NCBI GenBank assembly: GCA_947460825.1
Contig: CANHHA010000029.1
Span: 1-37,099 of the forward strand
DNA: 37,099 bases
Direction: 5' to 3'
From: Flavobacteriales bacterium
GTDB lineage: Bacteria; Bacteroidota; Bacteroidia; Flavobacteriales_D; Crocinitomicaceae
Shown here: positions 25,291 through 32,164 of the stretch, piece after piece
How positions within the stretch are numbered: the stretch's first letter is position 1
Layout: each line of letters begins with the position of its first letter
Program-made: the position numbers and the translations under genes
The notes under the pieces: model-generated
Told to the model about the DNA's origin: nothing
The model's database searches: none
The model's input: the letters and a program-made list of their open reading frames with translations, nothing else

Positions 25291-25434
25291 TTCTAATTTA
25301 TTGTAATTCTTCTAAAAATAATGATTTTTTCAATGTCAAAATGCGGAATCAATTATTTCATGTTCATATATCGAACGTCTCAACTTGCTTTGAAAAATAA
25401 TAAGGTAACAGAAAGGTCTTATGAAACGAGTTTG

Positions 25435-25734
25435 TCAGTGTTCTGATAACTTTTGAACAAGCAAAAGTTCGTCAGAGCTTGGGATCCCTTCTTTGTATTT
25501 CAAAATAAATTCAAGGGTTCTTTTAACGGATAAATTCTTGATTTTTCGTTCGAGTAATTTTGCTTCAGATTTAGTTGTTTTTTCTCCTTTCCATAAAAGA
25601 ATCCAAGGAGTTCCAAGCTTGGTAGATCTTTCATATCCGCTATTATGGCGATGTAAACGATCTGAAATATTTCTTGTTTCGCCTTTATAATAGGAGTTAA
25701 GTTTTTTGGAATATAAAATATACGTAAAATGCAT
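25435..25734 (-). CDS. GIY-YIG family nuclease, stand-alone domain
   Basis: 99 residues from the ATG at 25734 (MHFTYILYSKKLNSYYKGET); the longer frame from 25773 adds a non-conserved leader. The domain shows the GIY-YIG pattern in variant form: TYILYS for GIY, YYKGET for YIG, then DRLHRHNSGYERSTKLGTPW with the conserved Arg and His, and SEAKLLERKIKNLSVKR with the catalytic-type Glu. The C-terminus (SSDELLLVQKLSEH) is encoded by a segment with a 40/44-base partner at 25952-25995. GIY-YIG domains cut DNA; small stand-alone ones in Bacteroidota are of unknown role. It lies downstream of the tRNA-Met locus on the same strand. Confidence 0.87.
   Translation of the reverse strand: MHFTYILYSKKLNSYYKGETRNISDRLHRHNSGYERSTKLGTPWILLWKGEKTTKSEAKLLERKIKNLSVKRTLEFILKYKEGIPSSDELLLVQKLSEH
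25441..25484 (-). repeat. repeat copy A: 3' tail of the GIY-YIG gene
   Basis: 44 bases at the 3' end of the intact GIY-YIG gene that match 25952-25995 at 40 positions. Both copies hold AACTTTTG and CAAAAGTT arms with a 6-nt loop. Confidence 0.85.
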
Positions 25735-25851
25735 AGGTATAAAACTTATATATCCTAAACATATTGCCTGCAATTTCTGAATGGTTTATCCTAACATACG
25801 AGTTTAATCGTCTAGGCATTTAAAATTAGAAAAAAAGGGATGAAAATAAAA

Positions 25852-25875
25852 AGCCCTGACGAAACCGTCAGGGCT
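25852..25875 (-). terminator. Rho-independent terminator, duplicate copy
   Basis: AGCCCTGACG and CGTCAGGGCT form a perfect 10-bp stem around a 4-nt loop, followed by a T-rich run on the minus strand. It is part of a 44-base block (25843-25886) repeated exactly at 26020-26063. Confidence 0.8.
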
Positions 25876-25879
25876 CTTG

Positions 25880-25931
25880 TAGCGAGCCTGCCCTGATCGA
25901 GCAAAGTGAGCAACAGGGACCGAGAGTTGAA
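25880..25931 (-). pseudogene. 3' fragment of a tRNA-Met copy, split by a 32-nt insert
   Basis: The sequence matches the 3' end of the intact tRNA at 26057-26076 except that 32 bases (25887-25918) sit between GCGAG and ACCGAGAG on the plus strand, within the 3' acceptor/T-stem part. The insert has CCCTG and CAGGG arms and could fold into a hairpin. Confidence 0.75.
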
Positions 25932-25954
25932 TGCTGACGTGGGAGTCAGCATTC
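25929..25954. repeat. 26-base palindrome, 10-bp perfect arms
   Basis: GAATGCTGAC and GTCAGCATTC flank a 6-nt loop (GTGGGA). One end merges with the tRNA fragment and the other runs into the GIY-YIG tail remnant. Confidence 0.85.
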
Positions 25955-25995
25955 TGATAACTTTTGAATGAGCAAAAGTTCGTCAGTGCTCGGGA
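25952..25995 (-). pseudogene. 3' tail remnant of a second GIY-YIG gene (repeat copy B)
   Basis: The minus strand reads STDELLLIQKLSEC then stop, against SSDELLLVQKLSEH in the intact gene; 40 of 44 bases agree. The rest of this second gene is absent, as the terminator of the tRNA follows within about 33 nt on the plus-strand side. Confidence 0.75.
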
Positions 25996-26028
25996 ATTGT
26001 ACGGTAAAAGAAAGAGGTAAAAATAAAA

Positions 26029-26052
26029 AGCCCTGACGAAACCGTCAGGGCT
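26029..26052 (-). terminator. Rho-independent terminator of tRNA-Met
   Basis: Same perfect 10-bp stem as at 25852-25875, followed by TTTTATTTT on the minus strand. It starts 4 nt after the tRNA 3' end. Confidence 0.88.
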
Positions 26053-26056
26053 CTTG

Positions 26057-26130
26057 TAGCGAGACCGAGAGTTGAACTCGGGACCTTAGGGTTATGAATC
26101 CTACGCTCTAACCAACTGAGCTATCTCGCC
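26057..26130 (-). tRNA. tRNA-Met (CAT anticodon)
   Basis: 74 bases without an encoded CCA. The acceptor arms GGCGAGA and TCTCGCT pair with a G-U at the first pair, and the discriminator is A. The D arm starts GCTCAGTTGG. The anticodon loop TTCATAA lies between TAGGA and CCCTA (one A-C mismatch at the loop). The T loop is TTCAACT between CCGAG and CTCGG. CAT could be elongator Met, initiator or the lysidine-modified Ile2; GTAGGATTCATAACCCTAAGG is the usual elongator Met wording, and the first pair is not the C-A mismatch of initiators. Flanked by interrupted partial copies. Confidence 0.92.
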
Positions 26131-26141
26131 ATTATATCAAA

Positions 26142-26194
26142 CTAACCAACTCAAATCCACTGTAGCTGTGCGTAGGCGGGTGAGCTATCTCGCC
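26142..26194 (-). pseudogene. 5' fragment of a tRNA-Met copy, split by a 30-nt insert
   Basis: On the minus strand, GGCGAGATAGCTCA is followed by 30 extra bases (26151-26180) and then GTTGGTTAG; the two pieces are contiguous in the intact tRNA. The fragment starts 13 nt from the promoter box, where a functional tRNA would be expected, so it may mark the original gene. Confidence 0.75.
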
Positions 26195-26207
26195 ATTTTT
26201 GAGAGGG

Positions 26208-26215
26208 CAAATATA
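26208..26215 (-). promoter_or_regulatory. candidate -7 promoter element, TATATTTG, for the tRNA-Met transcript
   Basis: Exact TAnnTTTG match on the minus strand, upstream of the tRNA fragment and the intact tRNA, and just 3' of the M3 peptidase gene. Confidence 0.45.
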
Positions 26216-26228
26216 GCTATTTTTCTTT

Positions 26229-27941
26229 TCACGCCAAGTCGTTTACGTAAGAATCTACAAATTCCATCAACTCTCCAATGCGTTTGGGACTCAAATCAAA
26301 GGTAACGCCCGTTGCTTCGTAGATTTTTGGTAAACTCTGTGTATAGCCCAAGGATAAACCCGCTTTGTATTGTTCAATAGCTTTAGTTTCGTTTTCTAAG
26401 CTGTTTTTCCACACCCCAATGGCGCCAAGTTGAGCAATTCCGTATTCAATGTAATAAAAAGGCACCTCATACAAATGCAATTGTCGCTGCCAAGAATGAG
26501 CTTGTAAATCTTCAAAACCTGTCCAATCCGTTAATCCAGTGCCAAAGCGTTTACTGAGTACTAGCCATTGCGCGCTGCGTTCTTCTAAGCTGTGTGTTGG
26601 ATTCGTATAGACCCAATGCTGAAAAGCATCAATTTGGGCAATCCAAGGCAATACCTTGAGAATATCTTCCAAGTGTTCTTCTCGCGCTCTAAGTAGTTCT
26701 TCGGGATTTGGATAAAAGGCGTCCCAATACTTCATACTCAGTAATTCCATCGACATCGATGCTAATTCAGCAGCCTCCGAAGGGATGTTCTTGAATGCAG
26801 TTAAGGTTAATTCACGGTTTAAAAAACTGTGAATGGCATGCCCGCCCTCATGTACCATGGTGACCAAGTCCCGATGTAAACCCACAGAATTCATGAAAAT
26901 AAAAGGTACACCGATCTCATATAACGGATAGTTGTATCCTCCCGGTGCTTTGCCTTCTTTTGATTCTAAATCTAAATGACCCATTTCCTTCATTGTGCTT
27001 AAGCAGTCGCCAAAGTAGGAGTCCATTTGATTGAAAATCTCAATCGTTTTTTCAAGCATTTCATTGCCATTGTTAAACGGCTTTAAGGGTTCTTTTCCAT
27101 CCGGGTCCACGTCTAGATCCCAAGGCTTAAAGCTTGATTTACCAAGCTTATGGAGTTTCTTCTGTTGAATTTCTTTAACCAATGGAACAACCTTCTGTGC
27201 CACCGCTTCGTGAAAATCAAAACAGGCCTCTTTGGTGTAGTCAAATCGTCCCATGCTCTGAAACATGTAGTCGCGGTAGTTGTCAAAGCCTGCATTTTTT
27301 GCCAATTCATGCCGGTTTTGAATTAAATCAGTATACAACGCATTCAAGGTATCAATGTCTTGCCGCCTGCGTGAAGCAATTTTATCGTATACCTCTGACC
27401 TCAAGGCTTCATTTTGATTTTTTAAATGAACGGAAGCCTGCTGCATGGTTAAGTTCTTGCCTTCGTGTTCAATGGTTTGCGCAGCACTTATGCTTCCATA
27501 TTCTTGGGACTTTTCACCCAAATAGGCTTCTATCGCAATGTTTTCTTCCCGAAATAAATCCAGTTGTACGCCAACCGAACGAAAATAAATGGCATAGGCA
27601 GGGTCATTACTTAATTCCTTGTGAAAATCACTCGCCATCATTTTTTTATTCAAATCATTGGACAGTGGAGCAAGCTTCGGTTGTATCTCTGTAACGAAAT
27701 AGGTGTATGATTCCGTAAGTGTAGGGTTGGTGGTATCGATAGACATTTTGATGTATCTCCATGCACCGTCTTCCTCCAAGAAAGCCTCTAATTCACTCAC
27801 ATCAACCAGCCATTTTTTATAGCTACCAAGCTCGCTTAGTTCACGCGATAAGAGTTCCTTGAAATAGCCTTCGACATCTTCAAACGTTTTTATCACGATG
27901 TCTTTAGCGATGTAGCTTCGTTGTATGGTGGGTCTTTTCAT
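26229..27941 (-). CDS. M3 family oligoendopeptidase (PepF-like)
   Basis: 570 residues, the usual length. The zinc site is HEGGH at residues 364-368 (LVTMVHEGGHAIHSFL), with the third ligand Glu in the following SEAAELASMSMEL segment. An N-terminal helical region (about 1-180) is typical of thimet-like peptidases. There is no signal peptide, so it is cytoplasmic and likely degrades short peptides. The N-terminus MKRPTIQRSYIAKDIVIK is usual for Bacteroidota members. A promoter-like box lies 4 nt before the ATG. Divergent from lhgO. Confidence 0.94.
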   Translation of the reverse strand: MKRPTIQRSYIAKDIVIKTFEDVEGYFKELLSRELSELGSYKKWLVDVSELEAFLEEDGAWRYIKMSIDTTNPTLTESYTYFVTEIQPKLAPLSNDLNKKMMASDFHKELSNDPAYAIYFRSVGVQLDLFREENIAIEAYLGEKSQEYGSISAAQTIEHEGKNLTMQQASVHLKNQNEALRSEVYDKIASRRRQDIDTLNALYTDLIQNRHELAKNAGFDNYRDYMFQSMGRFDYTKEACFDFHEAVAQKVVPLVKEIQQKKLHKLGKSSFKPWDLDVDPDGKEPLKPFNNGNEMLEKTIEIFNQMDSYFGDCLSTMKEMGHLDLESKEGKAPGGYNYPLYEIGVPFIFMNSVGLHRDLVTMVHEGGHAIHSFLNRELTLTAFKNIPSEAAELASMSMELLSMKYWDAFYPNPEELLRAREEHLEDILKVLPWIAQIDAFQHWVYTNPTHSLEERSAQWLVLSKRFGTGLTDWTGFEDLQAHSWQRQLHLYEVPFYYIEYGIAQLGAIGVWKNSLENETKAIEQYKAGLSLGYTQSLPKIYEATGVTFDLSPKRIGELMEFVDSYVNDLA

Positions 27942-27945
27942 AATG

Positions 27946-27953
27946 CAAAAGTA
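27946..27953 (-). promoter_or_regulatory. candidate -7 promoter element, TACTTTTG, for the M3 peptidase gene
   Basis: Exact TAnnTTTG match on the minus strand, 4 nt before the ATG at 27941. Confidence 0.55.
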
Positions 27954-28010
27954 ATAAATCTCAGATGGCGCGGTAAATTTCTATTAGGTCGAACGAACTT
28001 ATTTTCTAAC

Positions 28011-28018
28011 TACTTTTG
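28011..28018 (+). promoter_or_regulatory. candidate -7 promoter element, TACTTTTG, for lhgO
   Basis: Exact TAnnTTTG match, 4 nt before the ATG at 28023; identical in sequence to the opposing box at 27946-27953. Confidence 0.55.
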
Positions 28019-28022
28019 TCGC

Positions 28023-29234
28023 ATGAGTTTTGACATCGCAATCGTAGGTGGAGGGATTGTTGGAGCAGCAACCTTTTACAAGCTGCAGAAAAGAAATCCG
28101 TCCTTGAAGTTAGTTCTTTTTGAAAAGGAGAATTTGCTTTCTGATCATCAAACCGGACATAATTCCGGGGTAATTCACTCCGGACTCTATTACACACCAG
28201 GGTCGTTAAAGGCTCGAAACTGCATTCAAGGACGCAGGGAATTAGTTGCCTTCGCCAAAGAATACGGAATACCTCATGATGTCTGCGGAAAGGTAGTGGT
28301 AGCCACCGAAGAGAAAGAATTACAATACTTGGAGAAGATCTACCAAATAGGGCTGCAAAATGAAATAGAAGGCTTGCGGAAAATTACGCCAGAAGAAGTT
28401 AAGGAAATTGAACCTAATGTGGAATGTATCGCAGGGTTGCATGTGGCTTGCACGGGAATTATTGATTTTAGAGCAGCCACCGCAAAATTGGTAGAGTTGG
28501 CCTTAGCAATAAATCCAGCATCTAAATTGATGCTCAACACGGAAGTGAAAACGGTGATGAAAATTGCTGATGGCACCCTATTTACGACCAATAATGGAGC
28601 ATTTGAAGCCAAGTTTTCGGTATATTGTGCAGGATTACAAGCGGACCGCTTAGCACGAAAAGATGGCGTTAAATTAAAAGAACAAGTGGTTGGTTTTCGA
28701 GGAGATTATTATGAACTAACGGATCAAGCGAAACATAAAGTAAAGCACTTGATTTATCCAACACCAAATCCCGATTTCCCATTTCTTGGCGTACATTTTA
28801 CACGCATGACAGACGGAGAAATTGAGTGTGGTCCAAATGCCGTGTTTACCTTTAAACGCGAAGGTTATGGTAAAACGGATTTCTCACTTCGTGATACTTG
28901 GGACGCCTTAACCTATAAAGGAACATGGAAATTGTTTTTCTCAAATATGTCCTTCGGAATCAACGAATACCGCCGCGCATTTTCCAAGAAATTATTCCTT
29001 AAAACCTTGCAGCGAATGATCCCTTCCTTAACGATGGACGACATCAAGCCGGGGAGGTCAGGAGTGAGGGCCTTATTGTTAGCTGAAGACGGCGATACCC
29101 GCGACGATTTTAGAATTGAGTATCATGGAAATTCGATTCATGTCTTGAATGCACCATCGCCTGCCGCCACGGCTTCCTTAGCCATTGGTGACTATGTAGC
29201 CGACGAGGCCGATAAGCATTTTAAGTTGAAGTAG
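28023..29234 (+). CDS. lhgO: L-2-hydroxyglutarate oxidase / dehydrogenase
   Basis: 403 residues from the ATG at 28023, just after a promoter-like box; the longer frame from 27921 runs through the promoter and the other gene's start. The N-terminus MSFDIAIVGGGIVGAATFYK is an FAD Rossmann motif. The family signature HQTGHNSGVIHSGLYYTPGS contains the active-site His and Ser, and KPGRSGVRALLLAEDGD is the conserved C-terminal segment. The enzyme oxidises L-2-hydroxyglutarate to 2-oxoglutarate and passes electrons to oxygen or quinone, removing a side product of central metabolism. Stands alone; ends near a long hairpin. Confidence 0.94.
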   Translation: MSFDIAIVGGGIVGAATFYKLQKRNPSLKLVLFEKENLLSDHQTGHNSGVIHSGLYYTPGSLKARNCIQGRRELVAFAKEYGIPHDVCGKVVVATEEKELQYLEKIYQIGLQNEIEGLRKITPEEVKEIEPNVECIAGLHVACTGIIDFRAATAKLVELALAINPASKLMLNTEVKTVMKIADGTLFTTNNGAFEAKFSVYCAGLQADRLARKDGVKLKEQVVGFRGDYYELTDQAKHKVKHLIYPTPNPDFPFLGVHFTRMTDGEIECGPNAVFTFKREGYGKTDFSLRDTWDALTYKGTWKLFFSNMSFGINEYRRAFSKKLFLKTLQRMIPSLTMDDIKPGRSGVRALLLAEDGDTRDDFRIEYHGNSIHVLNAPSPAATASLAIGDYVADEADKHFKLK

Positions 29235-29238
29235 TTTC

Positions 29239-29275
29239 TTCTGTTTTGCGGGATTTGAAATCCCGCAAAACAGAA
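29239..29275. terminator. long perfect hairpin between lhgO and mazG, likely bidirectional terminator
   Basis: A 17-bp perfect inverted repeat (TTCTGTTTTGCGGGATT and its complement) around TGA. The convergent genes lie on both sides. The weak T tract makes a pure Rho-independent role less certain. Confidence 0.6.
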
Positions 29276-29300
29276 GGATTTCAGATCCCGCAAAACAGAA
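29260..29300. repeat. direct repeat of ATCCCGCAAAACAGAA
   Basis: The 16-base unit occurs exactly at 29260-29275 and 29285-29300; with the inverted copy at 29239-29255 there are three copies in 62 bases. Confidence 0.85.
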
Positions 29301-29303
29301 AGG

Positions 29304-30077
29304 TTACGCCTCCCTCAACGCTATCTTCGCCCGATTCCAATACACATCCATCTCTACTAAGTTCATTTCGGATAAGGATTTCCCTTCGCTGTTGATCGCT
29401 TCTTCCATCCATTGAAATCGGGTAATGAACTTTTGGTTGGTAACGGAAAGTGCAGATTCTGGCGATAGGTTGATAAAGCGAGCGTAATTGACTAAGGAAA
29501 ACAACAAGTCGCCAAACTCTTCTTCCTGTTTTGCGGATCCAAGTTGAACTTCCGCCTCAAATTCAGCCAGTTCTTCTTTTACTTTAGCCCAAACATCTTC
29601 TTTGTTATCCCATTCAAAACCAATGCCTTTCACTTTCTCCTGAATTCGCGTGGCTTTAACCAATGCAGGAAGGGAGGAAGGGACCCCAGAAAGTACGGAT
29701 TTCTTACCCTCTTTTAATTTGAGCTTTTCCCAGTTCGCCTTAACTTCTTCTTCACCAGAAACCGTGACATCCCCATAAATGTGCGGATGGCGGTGTACCA
29801 ATTTGTCGCAAATTCCATTCAGTACGTCCGTCACATCAAACGCACCCACTTCAGATCCCAGTTTGCTGTAAAATACCATGTGAAGGAAAAGATCACCAAT
29901 TTCTCCTTTTATTTCTTGTAAGTCTTTCTTAGTGATCGCATCGGCCAGTTCGTAGGTTTCCTCGATGGTCAGATTTCTAAGCGTTTCAAAGGTTTGCTTT
30001 TGGTCCCACGGACATTGTTCCCGAAGTTCATCCATGATGGTCAATAAGCGTTCAAAGGCGAGCAGTCGATTATCCAT
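29304..30077 (-). CDS. mazG: nucleoside triphosphate pyrophosphohydrolase MazG
   Basis: 257 residues from the ATG at 30077 (MDNRLLAFERLLTIMDELRE). The longer frame to 30275 reads through the promoter and the divergent gene's signal peptide and is rejected. Two MazG domains: the first (about 5-110) has CPWDQKQTFETLRNLTIEE then TYELADAI with EExxE-type acidic residues, then EIKGEIGDLFLHMVF. The second (about 140-257) has KVKEELAEFEAEVQLG and EEEFGDLLFSLVNYARF. It hydrolyses NTPs to NMP and pyrophosphate, clearing aberrant nucleotides. A TAnnTTTG box lies 3 nt before the ATG. Confidence 0.95.
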   Translation of the reverse strand: MDNRLLAFERLLTIMDELREQCPWDQKQTFETLRNLTIEETYELADAITKKDLQEIKGEIGDLFLHMVFYSKLGSEVGAFDVTDVLNGICDKLVHRHPHIYGDVTVSGEEEVKANWEKLKLKEGKKSVLSGVPSSLPALVKATRIQEKVKGIGFEWDNKEDVWAKVKEELAEFEAEVQLGSAKQEEEFGDLLFSLVNYARFINLSPESALSVTNQKFITRFQWMEEAINSEGKSLSEMNLVEMDVYWNRAKIALREA

Positions 30078-30080
30078 GTG

Positions 30081-30088
30081 CAAATGTA
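30081..30088 (-). promoter_or_regulatory. candidate -7 promoter element, TACATTTG, for mazG
   Basis: Exact TAnnTTTG match on the minus strand, 3 nt before the mazG ATG. Confidence 0.55.
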
Positions 30089-30121
30089 ACGCGATTGCGT
30101 GATTTGAATCATTAGCTTTAT

Positions 30122-30129
30122 TAACTTTG
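30122..30129 (+). promoter_or_regulatory. candidate -7 promoter element, TAACTTTG, for the PagL-like operon
   Basis: Exact TAnnTTTG match, 6 nt before the ATG at 30136. Confidence 0.5.
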
Positions 30130-30135
30130 TTTTGT

Positions 30136-31233
30136 ATGCGATTAAATTTTCTTTTTTTCATTCTTGGACTTTCATGTGCAAGTATTGCGCAAACGAATTT
30201 TGAGCATGCGATTGAATACCGACAAAAACTAGGTTTCCTAGGTGCACATCGGGGAGTTATGGCACACATGCCCAAAAATCTTGCGGTGGCAGGGGAGTTC
30301 AGTTATGTGTTTCGTACGAGGGGATTTAAAGCATATCAGCGTGTATATAAGTTTCCCGCCTATGGTGCCACGTTGTTTTACGGACAAGTCGGGAATCAAG
30401 AGTTGTTAGGGAATTTTACAGGTGCCTATGGTTTTGCGGAATTGCCCATGGTCTCCTTTCGGAATTATCGCATGGATTTCAAGTTAGGCCTTGGCTTGGG
30501 ATATAATGCGAACCCATACCATCCAGTGAATAATCCCCTGAATGTGGCCCTTGCAACAAAAATAAATGGATTAATGTGTCTTTCCATAAAATCGAGCTAT
30601 TCATTCCGGAAAAATTCCTTTAATGTGGGCTTGGATATCACACATTTCAGCAACGCCGCATGGAAAGTGCCTAATTTTGGAATTAATATGCCATTTATAT
30701 CGGTTGGGTACGCCAGAGCGCTGAACTCAGTGCCCTATTTTGATTCTTATGAGGGTGATGTAATGACCCCAATGGGTTTGCCTTATGACCGTTGGTTGTA
30801 CAGCGCTACAGCAATATTAAGTGCGAAACAAATGATGCCCATTGGTGGACGAAGGTATCCGGTTTATGCACTAAATCTATCCGCTAAGCATTTTTTTGGA
30901 CATAAAGCAGGACTTGAATTAGCTTTAGATTTAATATCCAAGCAAGCCATATTGGATTACCAGCCCTATATCGTAAAATCGCAGCTCGATATTTTACAAG
31001 TTGGTGCATATGCCGCCTATTTAGTTCCCTTAGATCGGTTTCATTTTGTGTTTGGCATGGGTGCGTATTTGCGCGATAAGTTTAGTCCGGAAGACCCTTT
31101 GTATCACCGCATCGGTGCACGGTATTATCTCAAGAATGGATTGCTATTGAATCTTACTTTGAAAACCCATTGGGCCAGGGCAGATTATTTGGAGTATGGA
31201 ATCGGATATACCTTCAATTATAAAAATAAATGA
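30136..31233 (+). CDS. acyloxyacyl hydrolase / lipid A 3-O-deacylase (PagL-like), outer membrane
   Basis: 365 residues from the ATG at 30136, with a signal peptide (about 1-19, ending ASIAQ). The shorter frame start is supported by the promoter box 6 nt upstream. The body is an outer-membrane barrel. The PagL catalytic segment is present: DITHFSNAAWKVPNFGINMP, with His170 and Ser172 at the His-x-Ser positions. PagL removes an acyl chain from lipid A at the 3 position, changing endotoxicity and permeability. At 365 residues it is about twice the length of classical PagL, as in other Bacteroidota members. The TGA overlaps the next ATG by 4 nt; first gene of a four-gene operon. Confidence 0.82.
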   Translation: MRLNFLFFILGLSCASIAQTNFEHAIEYRQKLGFLGAHRGVMAHMPKNLAVAGEFSYVFRTRGFKAYQRVYKFPAYGATLFYGQVGNQELLGNFTGAYGFAELPMVSFRNYRMDFKLGLGLGYNANPYHPVNNPLNVALATKINGLMCLSIKSSYSFRKNSFNVGLDITHFSNAAWKVPNFGINMPFISVGYARALNSVPYFDSYEGDVMTPMGLPYDRWLYSATAILSAKQMMPIGGRRYPVYALNLSAKHFFGHKAGLELALDLISKQAILDYQPYIVKSQLDILQVGAYAAYLVPLDRFHFVFGMGAYLRDKFSPEDPLYHRIGARYYLKNGLLLNLTLKTHWARADYLEYGIGYTFNYKNK

Positions 31234-31964
31234 AGAAGTTTAATCTGCTGATATTGATTATTTTAGCCTTTTCGTGTAGAAAGCCTGACGAACGTGCTTG
31301 TTTCAAGAAATCAGGTGAATTGGCAATTAAGGTTTATGAATTTGGTGCCTTTAATCAGTTGCATTTAAAAGAGCATCTTACGTACAAATTGGTTCAGGAT
31401 TCAACCAATAAGGTCCTTGTTCGAGGAGGAAAAAATTTATTGAATTTTGTTGAGGTGAGGGGTGAAAATGGACTGCTTACCATTGAGAATAAAAATCGAT
31501 GTAATTATTTAAGATCCTATGCAATTCCGGAAGTTGAAATTCATTACACCAAGCTCATAAATATTTTGTTTGAAGGAACAGAGCGCCTTTATAATGAGGA
31601 TACCTTGATTACAGATTATTTAACCTTAACACTCCGTGACGGTGCCGGACATATGGACTTGAACGTTCAGGCAATTGATATAAATGCCATCAACACACAC
31701 GGGTGGGGTAGCTTAACGTTGAAAGGTGAAACACAAACGCTGCGTGGTCATCTTATGGGGGATGGGAAATTTGATTTTAGTCAGATCACATCAACCAATC
31801 AAGTGAAGTTGATTACGGTTTCCTCTATGGATCAGCAGGTAAATGCAGCGGGTATTCCCTTAAGTGTTGAATTGAATGGGATCGGAAATGTATACTACTA
31901 CGGATTGCCTTCGCTTATTAATAATGTTCAATATGGTTCGGGTAAATTAATTAAAGTGCAATAA
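31230..31964 (+). CDS. head-GIN domain (DUF2807) lipoprotein
   Basis: 244 residues. The N-terminus MKKFNLLILIILAFSCRKPD has a lipobox (LAFSC, Cys16). The body is a repetitive beta structure: YEFGAFNQLHLKEHLTYKLV, LLTIENKNRCNYL, then short repeats with INTHGWGSLTLKG and the family end GIGNVYYYGLPSLINNVQYG followed by SGKLIK. This matches the DUF2807 putative auto-transporter adhesin head (GIN) family, a beta-helix on the cell surface or periplasm. Function is unknown. It is translationally coupled to the PagL-like gene (ATGA) and to the small gene after it (TAATG). Confidence 0.88.
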   Translation: MKKFNLLILIILAFSCRKPDERACFKKSGELAIKVYEFGAFNQLHLKEHLTYKLVQDSTNKVLVRGGKNLLNFVEVRGENGLLTIENKNRCNYLRSYAIPEVEIHYTKLINILFEGTERLYNEDTLITDYLTLTLRDGAGHMDLNVQAIDINAINTHGWGSLTLKGETQTLRGHLMGDGKFDFSQITSTNQVKLITVSSMDQQVNAAGIPLSVELNGIGNVYYYGLPSLINNVQYGSGKLIKVQ

Positions 31965-32164
31965 TGGAATTTTTGCAATATTTTTCAATGTTTGAAGCGT
32001 TGGTGCTGTTTTCATTTCTTGCGATTATTGGATTGCTTTTTGTTTTTATTCGGAAACGTGCCAATCGCCCCTTACACGATGATGCCATGTTGGATGCAGA
32101 CATGGATGACCACTCCGAAGGTTGGTTGAGAAGATTGTGGAATAACTTTTTAAAATTCTTTTAA
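31964..32164 (+). CDS. small single-helix membrane protein
   Basis: 66 residues. One membrane helix (about 11-30, ALVLFSFLAIIGLLFVFI) follows a short N-terminus, then RKRANRP. An acidic stretch (DDAMLDADMDDHSEG) and an aromatic-basic end (WLRRLWNNFLKFF) follow. The basic flank after the helix suggests the C-terminus is cytoplasmic, and the final amphipathic helix could lie on the membrane. It shares 1-nt TAATG overlaps with both neighbours, so it is certainly translated in register with them. Family unknown. Confidence 0.8.
   Translation: MEFLQYFSMFEALVLFSFLAIIGLLFVFIRKRANRPLHDDAMLDADMDDHSEGWLRRLWNNFLKFF

Noticed and set aside
25843..26063. A CRISPR array, suggested by repeated palindromic blocks
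   Set aside because: Only two copies of the 44-base block exist, and they are explained as tRNA 3' end plus terminator.
26057..26130. Reading the CAT tRNA as tRNA-Ile2 or initiator tRNA
   Set aside because: The anticodon arm and D arm wording fit elongator Met better, and the first pair is G-U, not an initiator mismatch; some doubt remains.
27182..27694. A 170-residue open frame on the plus strand
   Set aside because: It lies wholly inside the M3 peptidase gene, whose zinc motif and length are certain.
29239..29300. Insertion sequence ends
   Set aside because: The inverted repeats are adjacent with no transposase or target duplication between them.
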